Of a stretch of 64,000 bases of DNA, positions 8,312 to 17,600 are shown in pieces. Position 1 is the stretch's first letter. Each line of letters opens with the position of its first letter. This stretch comes from Mycobacterium sp. GTDB lineage: Bacteria; Actinomycetota; Actinomycetes; Mycobacteriales; Mycobacteriaceae. Both the position numbers and the translations under genes were made by a program. Location of the stretch: positions 1 through 64,000 of the forward strand of contig NZ_PKEK01000051.1 in assembly GCF_002863225.1 (NCBI RefSeq), read 5' to 3'. Below the pieces are notes generated by a model. The model ran no database searches. It was not told the origin of the DNA and worked only from the letters and a program-made list of their open reading frames with translations.

Positions 8312-8853
8312 CCGTCCAGACGTAATCCGTGCGCCACGGCGTAGGCCAGCGCCTGCTCGACGTCGATGCGCGCCTTGGTCAGCGTCGCCGTCGTCCACAG
8401 CGACGGGTCGACGATTGCGCCGCGCAGATCGGCTTCGTCCAGCCGGGTTCCGGTACTGCGCGCCCCGGAGAGGTCGGCGCCGCGCAACACGGTCTTGCGC
8501 AGATCGGCTTCCACCAGGTTGGCCTCGCGCAGCCGGCAGCCGCTGAAATCAATTCCGCGCAGGTCGTTTCCGCCGAGTGTGGTCAGCGTGAAGTCGACCT
8601 CGTCGAGGACCACCGGCCGAAACCGGCATCGCACGAACACCGAGCCCAGCATGCTGCACTGACGGAAAGTGCTGTGCCACAGTGTCGTCAGGTTGAATCT
8701 GCAGTTGCGAAACGCCGACCCCAGATGTTCCGACTCGGCCAGGTTGACGCCGCTGAAGTCGCATTCGGTGAACACCACCCGGTCGGTGCGTATGCGGCTG
8801 AGATCGTCGTCGCGGAAGTCACGGCCGACGAACTCGCAATCGGTCCAATCCAC
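8308..8853 (-). CDS. mfpA: Pentapeptide-repeat DNA mimic MfpA
   Basis: A 181-residue protein made almost entirely of pentapeptide repeats (A/C-[D/N]-[L/F]-x-x), for example CDFSG VNLAE, ADLRK TVLRG ADLSG. These fold into a right-handed quadrilateral beta-helix that resembles B-form DNA and binds DNA gyrase; MfpA modulates fluoroquinolone susceptibility in mycobacteria. It is the last gene of a five-gene conservon. Its GTG start shares one base with the stop codon of the GTPase gene (TAGTG), so translation is probably coupled. The stop codon overlaps the end of the convergent ABC transporter gene by 4 bp. Confidence 0.95.
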   Translation of the reverse strand: MDWTDCEFVGRDFRDDDLSRIRTDRVVFTECDFSGVNLAESEHLGSAFRNCRFNLTTLWHSTFRQCSMLGSVFVRCRFRPVVLDEVDFTLTTLGGNDLRGIDFSGCRLREANLVEADLRKTVLRGADLSGARSTGTRLDEADLRGAIVDPSLWTTATLTKARIDVEQALAYAVAHGLRLDG

Positions 8854-9455
8854 TACGCGGTGGGCGACAAACTCGCCAGCGCGTACTCACTGACGGCGAT
8901 CAAGGCGTCCGTCGCCGATCTGCGGTCGCGGGCGTCGACATTGATGACGGGGACATGCGTGGGCAACGTCAAAGCTTTACGCACCTCGGCCGCCGGATAC
9001 CTTGGTGTGCCGTCGAACTCGTTGACCGCGATCAGGAATGGCAGGTTGCGGTGCTCGAAGAAGTCGACCGCGGCGAAGCAGTCCTCCAGTCGCCGACAGT
9101 CGACCAGGATCACCGCGCCGATCGCACCCCGCACCAAGTCGTCCCACATGAACCAGAACCTGCGCTGCCCCGGCGTTCCGAACAGGTACAACACCAAATC
9201 CTCGTCGAGGGTGATGCGGCCGAAGTCCATGGCGACCGTGGTGGTCCGCTTGTCCGGGGTGGCGTCGACCATGTCGACACCGGCCGAGGCATCGGTGACC
9301 ATCGCCTCGGTGCGCAGCGGCATGATCTCCGACACCGCACCGACGAAAGTTGTCTTGCCCGCGCCGAATCCACCGGCGATGACGATCTTCGTGGACGCGG
9401 TGTCGCGCGACTTCTGATGCAGAGGGGGCCCCGCGTCAAAGCGCTCGTAGGCCAC
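8853..9455 (-). CDS. mfpB: Conservon small GTPase (MfpB, MglA-like)
   Basis: A 200-residue Ras-like GTPase. The P-loop GGFGAGKTT lies around residues 28-36, a DFGRITLDED segment follows and the switch II-like FGTPGQRRFW comes next; NEFD is the NKxD equivalent. In M. smegmatis the orthologue MfpB is needed for MfpA to protect gyrase. As the fourth gene of the conservon it presumably works with the roadblock protein (the MglB-like partner) and the membrane kinase. It starts 20 bp inside the DUF742 gene and ends in the start codon of mfpA. Confidence 0.92.
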   Translation of the reverse strand: MAYERFDAGPPLHQKSRDTASTKIVIAGGFGAGKTTFVGAVSEIMPLRTEAMVTDASAGVDMVDATPDKRTTTVAMDFGRITLDEDLVLYLFGTPGQRRFWFMWDDLVRGAIGAVILVDCRRLEDCFAAVDFFEHRNLPFLIAVNEFDGTPRYPAAEVRKALTLPTHVPVINVDARDRRSATDALIAVSEYALASLSPTA

Positions 9456-9816
9456 GGAGCGTCCTTCCTATCAGTTCGCGGCGTTCGTCACGGGTCGAGT
9501 GTTCGGTCAACGACTGATTCACTCGAAGGTAACCCGAAGTCACCAGATCGCCGACCAACACGCGCGTGACACCGAGCGGCAAATCCAGCCGAGCCGATAT
9601 TTCCGCCACCGACGGGCTTTTGACGCACAGCTTCACGATTCGGCCCCGGACGTCGTTGAGCGGCCACCGGTGGAACATCGCCGACTGCAACGCCTGCACC
9701 GGCGCTTCGAGCGGAATGTCGACGCTGGCCTTCGTCCGGCCCGCCGTCAAGGTGTAGGGGCGGACCAGGCTGGCTTCGGGCGGCGGGGGCTCGAATCTCG
9801 GCTCGCGGCTGTCCAT
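9436..9816 (-). CDS. Conservon DUF742 protein
   Basis: A 126-residue cytoplasmic protein of the DUF742 family. It contains the characteristic SLVRPYTLTAGRT segment near residue 20 and a winged-helix-like second half (PSVAEISARLDLPLGVTRVLVGDL). In actinomycete conservons this protein always lies between the roadblock protein and the GTPase, and probably acts as an adaptor. Two starts are adjacent (GTG at 9819, ATG at 9816); I list the ATG. It overlaps the GTPase gene by 20 bp and follows the roadblock gene by 9 bp, so all five genes form one transcription unit. Confidence 0.9.
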   Translation of the reverse strand: MDSREPRFEPPPPEASLVRPYTLTAGRTKASVDIPLEAPVQALQSAMFHRWPLNDVRGRIVKLCVKSPSVAEISARLDLPLGVTRVLVGDLVTSGYLRVNQSLTEHSTRDERRELIGRTLRGLRAL

Positions 9817-9825
9817 CACGTCTCG

Positions 9826-10272
9826 CTAGTACGTCTGGCTCGGCGACGCAGCGCGTCGGGTCGATTGCACGACGTTGCCGACGCGTTCGACGAGGACCGC
9901 CATCTCGTAACCGATCTGGCCGATGTCGCACGACGTCGAGGCCAGCGTCGCCAGGTGTGACCCGTCGCCGACCTGCATCAGCAGCAGGTAGCCGTTCTGC
10001 ATTTCGACCACCGACTGCAACACCTGGCCACCCTCGAAGAGCTGCGCCGCGCCGCTGGCGAGACTGGCCAGGCCTGAGGACACCGCGGCGAGCTGGTCGG
10101 CCCGCTCCTTGGGCAGCCGCTCGCTGGCGGCGATGAGCAGCCCGTCGACGGACACCAGGATGGCGTGCGAGACCCCGCGCACTTCGCGGGCGAAGTTGGA
10201 CACCAGCCAGTCCAACGATTCGCCCGATCGAGCGGGATGGCTGGGCTGTGCGGGATGAAACGCTGAGGTCAT
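9826..10272 (-). CDS. Conservon roadblock/LC7 protein
   Basis: A 148-residue protein with a single roadblock/LC7 domain (about residues 20-130). It contains the segments LDWLVSNFAREVRGVSHAILVSVDGL and FEGGQVLQSVVEMQNGYLLLMQVGDG in order. Family members are partners or GTPase-activating proteins of MglA-like GTPases; here the partner would be the product of the gene two positions downstream. The M. tuberculosis homologue Rv3364c has been reported as a host cathepsin G inhibitor. The ATG overlaps the TGA of the kinase gene (ATGA). Confidence 0.92.
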   Translation of the reverse strand: MTSAFHPAQPSHPARSGESLDWLVSNFAREVRGVSHAILVSVDGLLIAASERLPKERADQLAAVSSGLASLASGAAQLFEGGQVLQSVVEMQNGYLLLMQVGDGSHLATLASTSCDIGQIGYEMAVLVERVGNVVQSTRRAASPSQTY

Positions 10273-12998
10273 TCGGTGTCGGATCCTTGATCGTCGTCAC
10301 GGGCATGGGCGCGGCCGGCGCGCACACCGCCGAAATGGCTGCTGATCGACGCGCGGACCGCCTCGGGGTTGCGAGCCGGCGCCGTCCCGTTGTCGTCACC
10401 GTCGGCTCGGTGGTGCGCGCTGCCATTCTGCTCTGATCCGGCGCCGCCGGGAATCAGCCGGGCACCGGGGTCACGCACCGGCAAGCCTTGTTCGGTGTGC
10501 GTCTGAACCGGTGTGTTGTCCACCTCCGCGGCGGCCGTCCAGCCGTGGTCCCACACCGATTGCCAGTCCAGGTCCGGACTCTGGACCAGATCGCCCGGGT
10601 CGACCAGCCATTCGGAGAGCATCCGCTGGTAGATCAGGTCGTCCTCTGCTGTGTCGGTCGGCGCCGCGGCCGGTTCTTCAACCCAGACATCGTCGGGCTC
10701 GGCCGCCGGTGCGGGTGGCGGGGCCGGCGGTGCTTCCGGGCGCCGCCGGTTCTCCTTGTTGAGCCGGACCCGCGAGCCGAAGAACGATGAGGTGTTCGAA
10801 ACGGGTTGCGCCACAGCTCTTTCCGGAACCGGCGGGGCGACCTCGGCTTGGGCGGCCCGATTCGGTACGGGTTGGCCCGGGGCGGCCGGCACGCCGGTGA
10901 TGCCGCTGCCGCCGGGCCGGCGGCGGGGCAAGAGGCTGACCGAGGACTCGGTCGAAGGAGCGCCATTGCGCTCGGAGTCGTCCTCGATCGGAGCGAGGTC
11001 GGCCACGTAGTCCGGTTCGTCGAGCGGCGGCTCGGGCGGCAGCGCGGCCGACTCCGTCGGGCGTGGCGCCGCCGGGCCCGCGTCGGCCCCCGCCAGCACG
11101 CTCGACGGCAGGTAGACCTCGGCCGTCGAACCCGACCGCGCCTCCTCGAGCGACGTCCCCCGCAACCGCACCCGGATACCGTGCCGGTCCGCCAACCGGC
11201 CGACCACGAAGAGACCCATGTGCCGGGCGCTGTCAGGGCTGACCTCTCCCCCGGCGCGCAGGCGCATGTTGGCGATCCGGCGATCGCCTTCGGTCATGCC
11301 GAGCCCGACGTCGACGATGTGCAGTAAAACCGCTCCATCGCTGCGGAATCCGGCCGACACCCGAACCGGCGATGCCGGCGGCGAGTAGCGCAACGCGTTG
11401 TCGATCAACTCGGCGAGCAAATGGACGACGTCGCCGGAGACCGCCCCGGAGACCGCGCAGTCGGGCACCATCGACGTCTCGACACGGCGGTAGTCCTCGA
11501 CTTCGGAGGCCGCCGCGTGGATGACCGACGACAGCGGCACGGTGGTGCGCTGATCTCCCCGGGAACTCTGGGCACCCGCCAGCACCAGCAAGTTCGCGCC
11601 GTTGCGTCGCATCCGGGCGGCCAGGTGGTCCAGGCGGAACAGGCTGTCGAGGCGCTCTGGGTCTTCCTCGTTGCGCTCGAGCCGGTCGATCAGCGAGAGC
11701 TGTTGGTCGACCAGGGACCGGTTGCGCCGCGACATCGTCTCGAACATGTCGTTGACCAGCAGCCGCAACCGGGCCTCGTCGCCGGCCAGCAGAAGTGCCT
11801 GGGTGTGCAACTCGTCGACGGCGTGCGCGACCTGACCCATTTCCTCGGTGGTGTACACCGGCAGCGGCTCCGGTGGTGATTCGTCACCGGCCCGCACTCT
11901 GACGATCTCGCGCTCGAGGTCTTCGTGGGCGACCTTCAAGGCACCGTCGCGCAGCACGCGCAACGGGCGGATCAGCGAGCGTGCGACCAGCAACACGATG
12001 ACGATGGCGGCGAGGATCGCGGTCAGCACCAGCACGGTGTCCCGGATCGCCGCGTTGCGACGATCGTGCGCTTGGTTCTCGACGGCCTTGGTCACCTTGG
12101 CGGTGAAGTCCGCGATGATCTGGGAGGCGATCCGGTCGGTGGTCTGCACCGAGCGCAGCAGCGCCGGGTTGTTGACCAGGTTCTGCGCCGGGTCCGACAT
12201 CACGCCCATCCGGGTGACCATCTGCTGCTGAAGCGTCTTGGCATCCGGAGAGCCGACGCCGAGCACTTCGGCCATTCCGAACAGCGTCGACGGCTCGGTA
12301 CCGGCAAGGGTCGTCATTGAGGTGCGCAGCTCGGGCTCGGGGAGGTCGGCCCCGCGCGCGATCAGGATCTGCTGCATCGTCATCTGCCCGCGGGCCCCGA
12401 TCGCCCGGCTGAGCCCCTGCGCCTCGGCGCGGATCTGCTCGTTGTCCACCCGAACCGAACCGTCGATAGCGTTCTCGGCGGTCAGCAGGATGGGCGCGTA
12501 GGTGGTCACCCGGGGCCGCAGTCCCAGGGTGTTCGAGGCGACGTTGTCCAGCAAAGATTGCCCGCCGTCCAGCATGGCGTCGACGCCGGCGCTGACGTCG
12601 GCTTCGACATCGGTTCCGTGCAGGCGGGCTTCGAGCTCGCTCCTGCGGGCGTCGTAATTCTTCTTTGCTCCCGCGACATCGCCGCCGGTCGAGTTCGCCA
12701 GCAGGGCTACATCGAGAGCCGACATGTATTTGGTGATCGCCGGAACCATCTCGGCCCGGTCGGCGGCCAGCCGAAGCCGGTGCGCGTCGGTCAGCGCGCC
12801 GGCGACGCGAAAGCCTCCGAACACCATTGCCAGGATCAAAGGCAGCGCGACAATTGCCACGACTTTCCAACGGACAGGCCAATTGTGCAGTGACCACGAC
12901 GCGGGCCGTTTGGTCGACGCGGATTCGACACCGTTGCGCGCCGCGGCGTCACCGTTGGTCGGTGAGATGGCTCGCGTGGCGCGGGCAAATATCGTCAC
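10269..12998 (-). CDS. Conservon membrane sensor histidine kinase
   Basis: About 909 residues. A membrane segment near residues 40-58 is followed by a large nitrate/nitrite-sensor-like extracytoplasmic domain, a second membrane segment (near 320-340) with a HAMP-like linker, the DHLAARMRRNGANLLVLAG segment that replaces the usual H-box in conservon kinases, and a C-terminal ATPase domain (DNALRYSPP N-box, DVGLGM). A long Pro/Ala/Glu-rich tail of more than 200 residues follows. The GTG at 12998 has no good ribosome-binding site of its own but overlaps the stop of a possible 20-codon leader ORF (GTGA), which favours this start. By position it corresponds to Rv3365c. The signal sensed is unknown. 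Confidence 0.85.
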   Translation of the reverse strand: MTIFARATRAISPTNGDAAARNGVESASTKRPASWSLHNWPVRWKVVAIVALPLILAMVFGGFRVAGALTDAHRLRLAADRAEMVPAITKYMSALDVALLANSTGGDVAGAKKNYDARRSELEARLHGTDVEADVSAGVDAMLDGGQSLLDNVASNTLGLRPRVTTYAPILLTAENAIDGSVRVDNEQIRAEAQGLSRAIGARGQMTMQQILIARGADLPEPELRTSMTTLAGTEPSTLFGMAEVLGVGSPDAKTLQQQMVTRMGVMSDPAQNLVNNPALLRSVQTTDRIASQIIADFTAKVTKAVENQAHDRRNAAIRDTVLVLTAILAAIVIVLLVARSLIRPLRVLRDGALKVAHEDLEREIVRVRAGDESPPEPLPVYTTEEMGQVAHAVDELHTQALLLAGDEARLRLLVNDMFETMSRRNRSLVDQQLSLIDRLERNEEDPERLDSLFRLDHLAARMRRNGANLLVLAGAQSSRGDQRTTVPLSSVIHAAASEVEDYRRVETSMVPDCAVSGAVSGDVVHLLAELIDNALRYSPPASPVRVSAGFRSDGAVLLHIVDVGLGMTEGDRRIANMRLRAGGEVSPDSARHMGLFVVGRLADRHGIRVRLRGTSLEEARSGSTAEVYLPSSVLAGADAGPAAPRPTESAALPPEPPLDEPDYVADLAPIEDDSERNGAPSTESSVSLLPRRRPGGSGITGVPAAPGQPVPNRAAQAEVAPPVPERAVAQPVSNTSSFFGSRVRLNKENRRRPEAPPAPPPAPAAEPDDVWVEEPAAAPTDTAEDDLIYQRMLSEWLVDPGDLVQSPDLDWQSVWDHGWTAAAEVDNTPVQTHTEQGLPVRDPGARLIPGGAGSEQNGSAHHRADGDDNGTAPARNPEAVRASISSHFGGVRAGRAHARDDDQGSDTE

Positions 12999-13057
12999 CG
13001 GACCAGCGCGGTGTAAGCGTCCGCTCCGCTGAATCGCAGTGATAGCGCGTCGTTCAT
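12995..13057 (-). CDS. Possible 20-residue leader peptide coupled to the kinase start
   Basis: A 20-codon frame from an ATG at 13057 to a TGA at 12995-12997. A clear ribosome-binding site (GCAGGAAG) lies just upstream. Its TGA overlaps the GTG start of the conservon kinase, which itself lacks an obvious ribosome-binding site. This arrangement fits translational coupling. No function for the peptide is proposed. It could be an artefact if the kinase actually starts elsewhere. Confidence 0.5.
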   Translation of the reverse strand: MNDALSLRFSGADAYTALVR

Positions 13058-13396
13058 GGGACTTCCTGCTAATTGCGCTCGCCCCGAGCGACGGGCAAGC
13101 AAGTACGCCTGGCAATTCTGCGAGTATGCCAGGCTGCGGCGGTAGTGACCACAATTCTTACTGAACAGACAGAGTTCACCGATGCCGTTCAGACTGCACT
13201 CATCAGCGTCCAGCAAACTTTCTGAACGGTTTACCAGCGCTGCGGCAACACTCAGTACGGTCAACCGGCGGCGTGCCCGATACCGTCATTGCCGTCGCGC
13301 ACCGAGCGATTAATCGGTTCGGCGAATCGGCGATTCTGCGCGACGCCTACCCATCGGTCCCGGGAGCGAATCCGCCCATTCCGGTTACCGTGTGTT
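13058..13396. other. Divergent intergenic region between the conservon and trmL
   Basis: 339 bp without a supportable gene. It must hold the promoters of the conservon (minus strand) and of trmL (plus strand). The only notable structure is the perfect 10-bp palindrome CGATTAATCG at 13307-13316, flanked by CCGAG and GTTCGG; it may be an operator, with little support. I could not assign convincing -10/-35 elements. Confidence 0.5.
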
Positions 13397-13861
13397 GTGT
13401 TCCGCCTCCTGTTTTTCTCGCCGCGAATCCCGCCCAATACCGGTAATGCAATCCGGACGGCCGCGGCCACCGGGGCAGAACTGCATCTCGTCGAGCCGTT
13501 GGGTTTCGACCTGTCCGAGCCGAATCTGCGACGGGCTGGGCTCGACTACCACGACCTGGCCTCGGTCACCGTGCATCCGTCGCTGGAGGACGCGTGGACG
13601 GCGCTACAGCCGCAGCGGGTGTTCGCGTTCACCGCCCACGCCACTCAGCTGTTCACCACGGTGAGCTATCAGCCCGGCGACGTGTTGATGTTCGGCCCGG
13701 AACCCACTGGGCTGGACGCGGCCACGCTGGCCGACCCCCATGTCACCGAGCGGGTGCGGATCCCGATGCTCGATGGTCGGCGTTCGCTGAACCTGGCCAA
13801 CGCCGCGGCGGTCGCGGTGTACGAGGCATGGCGACAGCAGAGCTTTGCCGGCGCGCGGTGA
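13397..13861 (+). CDS. trmL: tRNA 2'-O-methyltransferase of the TrmL/SpoU family
   Basis: A 154-residue single-domain SPOUT methyltransferase. All three family motifs are present: NTGNAIR near the N-terminus, FGPEPTGLD in the middle, and RRSLNLANAAAVAVYEAWRQ at the end, which forms the trefoil knot that binds S-adenosylmethionine. Family members methylate the wobble ribose of tRNA(Leu). The start is the GTG at 13397, which puts the first conserved residues (FRLLFFSPRIPPNTGN) at the N-terminus as in Rv3366; the longer open frame from 13289 adds an Arg-rich extension unlike the family. Confidence 0.9.
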   Translation: MFRLLFFSPRIPPNTGNAIRTAAATGAELHLVEPLGFDLSEPNLRRAGLDYHDLASVTVHPSLEDAWTALQPQRVFAFTAHATQLFTTVSYQPGDVLMFGPEPTGLDAATLADPHVTERVRIPMLDGRRSLNLANAAAVAVYEAWRQQSFAGAR

Positions 13862-13897
13862 CGATGCGGAACGCGAAGCGGTGATGCAGCCGGTGAC

Positions 13898-14542
13898 TTA
13901 CCAGGTGTCCCAGTGCGTCAACTGCTCGGCCGGCAGTCGCTTGGCTCGCTTGAAGTCAGTGCCCTTGGTGTAGGCGATCGGGAAAAGACCGCCCTGGCTG
14001 TACTTCTCGAAAGGGATGCCGAGAATTTCGGCGACCTGCTCTTCGCCACCCTTGAGTAGGTGCAGCGTCGTCCAGCAGGTGCCCAGCCCGCGCGAGCGCA
14101 GCGCCAGACAGTAGCTCCACACCGCGGGGAACAACGAGGCCCAGAACGACACTCCGCCCAGCGGCTGCTTGTCCTCGCGGCCCTCGATGCACGGGATCAG
14201 CAGGACCGGCGCTTCGTGCATGTGCTCGGCCAGATACCCGGCGGAGTCCCGGACCGCTCCCATCCGCTCGCCGCGGGTGTCGCCCTCGTCGTATTGGGGT
14301 GCCGGCGAGCTCAGGTATTGGCGGGCATTCGCCAGATAGATATCGCCGATCGCCTTCTTCTTCTCCGCATCCTCGACGAAAACCCATTGCCAGCCTTGGG
14401 TATTGGATCCGGTGGGCGCCTGCAGCGCCAAGTCGAGGCATTCCATCAGCACGTCGTGCGACACCGGCTTCTCGAAGTCGAGGCGCTTGCGGACCGAACG
14501 GGTGGTGGTGAGCAATTCGTCGACAGAAAGATTGAGGGCCAT
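13898..14542 (-). CDS. Nitroreductase family flavoprotein
   Basis: A 214-residue FMN-dependent nitroreductase-fold protein. The N-terminal TTRSVRKRLDF segment binds the FMN phosphate, and APTGSNTQGWQWVFVED and the C-terminal GLGTCWTT/GIPFEKYSQGGLFPIAY regions are typical. Such enzymes reduce quinones or nitro compounds with NAD(P)H; the physiological substrate is unknown. The length and sequence match Rv3368c of M. tuberculosis. I chose the ATG at 14542 (MALNLSVDELL), which aligns with that homologue, rather than the ATG eight codons upstream. Confidence 0.9.
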   Translation of the reverse strand: MALNLSVDELLTTTRSVRKRLDFEKPVSHDVLMECLDLALQAPTGSNTQGWQWVFVEDAEKKKAIGDIYLANARQYLSSPAPQYDEGDTRGERMGAVRDSAGYLAEHMHEAPVLLIPCIEGREDKQPLGGVSFWASLFPAVWSYCLALRSRGLGTCWTTLHLLKGGEEQVAEILGIPFEKYSQGGLFPIAYTKGTDFKRAKRLPAEQLTHWDTW

Positions 14543-14660
14543 GCGCGCGACATTACCGCGCGACATTTCGACGCCGCTCCGAGCGTGAAACTGTGGCGAA
14601 TTTTCGGCGTTTTTCTCGCCGTGGTTTCACGTTCGGCGCACCGCAGCGGGACTGTGGGTC

Positions 14661-17600
14661 TCAACGGAAATCGCGGGACTTCGATCCGACTTGCAAAGTG
14701 AGCGGCGCGATCCGTTCCGCCATGACAGTGATTGCGCCACTGGCATTTTGAACCTGACCACGGATCAGCAGAGCCGACGACATCTGCGCCACCTTGCGGT
14801 GTCTCGCCCACACCCCCGGTGTGCAGAGCACGTTGACCATTCCGGTCTCGTCCTCGAGGTTGACGAACGTCACCCCTTGCGCCGTCCCGGGTCGCTGCCG
14901 GTGGGTGACCGCCCCCGCGACCAGCACCCGGTCACCGTCAGGCACCGAAAGCAGATCGGCGGCGGGCACCACTCCCATCTCGTCGAGATCGGAGCGCAGG
15001 AACTGGGTCGGATAGCTGTCCGGTGAGATGCCGGTGGCCCACACGTCGGCAGCGGCCAGCTCCACCTCACTCATCCCGGGTAGCGCCGGAACATGCGACG
15101 AGGAGCCCACTCCCGGCAGACGATCCGGTCGCTGGGTGGCGGCCGCACCGGCCGCCCACAGCCCCTCTCGCCGCGACATACCGAAGCAGCGCAGCGCTCC
15201 CGCGGTGGCCAATGCCTCGGTCTGCGGCACCGACAGCTGCACCCGAGTCGTCATGTCCAGCAGAGAAGTAAAGGGACCATTCGCTTTTCGCTCCTGCACC
15301 AGCTTTTCGGCCAGGTCTTCCCCGATATGGCGGACGTCGCCCAGCCCCAACCTCACCTCGGCTCCGGCGTTCTCCAGCGTGGCATGCACCACGCTGGCTG
15401 CCACGCACGGACCGTGCACCGCCACGCCGTGCCGGCGGGCATCGGCCACCAGCGACTGCGGAGAGTAGAAGCCCATCGGCTGCGCACGGAGCAGCGCCGC
15501 GCAGAACGCCGCCGGATGATGCAGCTTGAACCACGACGAGTAGAACACCAGCGAGGCAAAACTGAGCGAATGGCTTTCCGGGAAACCGAAATTGGCGAAT
15601 GCTTCCAGCTTTTCGAAGACCCGGTCGATGACCTCGTCGGTAGCACCGTGCAGGCTCCGCATGCCGTCGTAAAACCGGCCGCGTAACCGCTGCATGCGTT
15701 CGGTCGACCGCTTTGATCCCATGGCGCGACGCAGTTGATCGGCTTCGGCTCCGGAGAAGCCGGCGCAGTCCACCGCCAGCTGCATCAGCTGTTCCTGAAA
15801 CAGCGGTACTCCCAACGTCTTGTGCAGCGCCGGCTCCATCGACGGGTGGTCGTAGACAACCGGGTCGAGGCCGTTGCGCCGCCGGATGTACGGGTGCACC
15901 GATCCCCCCTGGATGGGACCGGGACGGATGAGCGCCACCTCGACCACCAGGTCGTAGAACACCCGCGGCTTCAGCCGTGGCAACGTGGCCATCTGCGCGC
16001 GCGACTCCACCTGAAACACCCCGACGGAATCGGCGCGCTGCAACATCTCGTACACCGCCGGCTCGGACAGGTCCAGCGTCGACAGGTCGACTTTGAGTCC
16101 TTCATGCTCGTGCACCAGGTCGATGGCGTAGTGCAACGCCGAAAGCATGCCGAGGCCGAGCAGATCGAACTTCACCAAACCGATTGCCGCACAATCGTCT
16201 TTGTCCCACTGTAGGACGCTGCGGTTTTCCATACGAGCCCATTCGACCGGACAGACGTCGGCGATCGGGCGGTCACAGATCACCATGCCACCGGAGTGGA
16301 TGCCCATGTGCCGGGGCAGGTTCTGGATCTGTTCGGCCAACTCGATCACCTGCTCGGGAATGCCCTCGATGTCCGACGGGCGTCCACTCCAGTGGCTGAT
16401 CTGCTTACTCCACGCGTCTTGCTGCCCTTGAGAAAACCCTAGGGCCCGGGCCATGTCGCGCACCGCGATTCGGCTGCGATAGGTGATCACGTTGGCGACC
16501 TGGGCGGCATAGTCGCGGCCGTATTTGTCGTAGACGTACTGGATGACGTTTTCCCGAAGGTCCGACTCGATGTCGATGTCGATGTCGGGCGGGCCGTCGC
16601 GCTCCGGCGACAGGAAACGCTCGAACAGCAACTCGTTGGCCACCGGGTCGACCGCTGTGACGCCGAGGGCGTAGCAGACCGCCGAGTTGGCCGCCGACCC
16701 CCGGCCCTGGCACAGGATGTTGTTTTCCCGGCAGAACCGGGTGATGTCGTAGACCACCAGGAAATATCCCGGAAACTTGAGTTGCGCAATGGTTTTCAGC
16801 TCATGCTCGATCTGGGCATACGCCTGAGGCGCCTGGGACCGTTGACCGTAGCGGCGCTCAGCACCGGCCATCGTCAACTCGCGCAGCCAGCTGTCTTCGG
16901 TATGCCCGGCCGGTACGTCGAACGGCGGCAGCTGCGGGGCGATCAACGCCAGGCCGAAGGCGCACTGTTCGCCGAGCTCGGCGGCGGCGGTCACTGCGTC
17001 GGGGTGCTGGGCGAACAGTCGCGCCATCTCCTCACCGGAACGCAGATGCGAACCGCCCAGCGGCGCCAACCAGCCGGCCGCCTCGTCCAGCGACTGCCTG
17101 GCCCGGATGGCGCCCATCGCCATCGCCAGTCGGCGACGGGACGGCCCCGCGAAATGCGCGCCGGTAGTCGCCACCCTGCTCAACCCGAATCGCTGTGCCA
17201 GCAAAGCCATTCTGGCGTTGACGTCGTCGTCGGTCGGGCAGCCGTGATGCGTCAGCTCGACACTGACCCGATCGGAGCCGAAGCGGTCCACCAGATCGGC
17301 CAGTGCCGCCGCGGCCGCATCCGGCCCGCCGGCGGCCAACGCGGAGCGAACGTGACCTTTGCGGCAACCGGTCAAGATGTGCCAATGGCCACCGGCAGCC
17401 TCGGTGAGCGCGTCGAAATCAAAACGCAGCTTGCCCTTTTCACCACCGGCCAGATGTGCCACCGCCAGCTGACGCGACAGCCGACGGTAGCCTTCCGGCC
17501 CGCGAGCCAGCACCAGCAGATGCGGCCCGGCCGGATCGGGGGCATCGGTCCTGGCCTCGGATCCCAGCGACAGCTCGGCGCCGAACACCGTGTGCATCTT

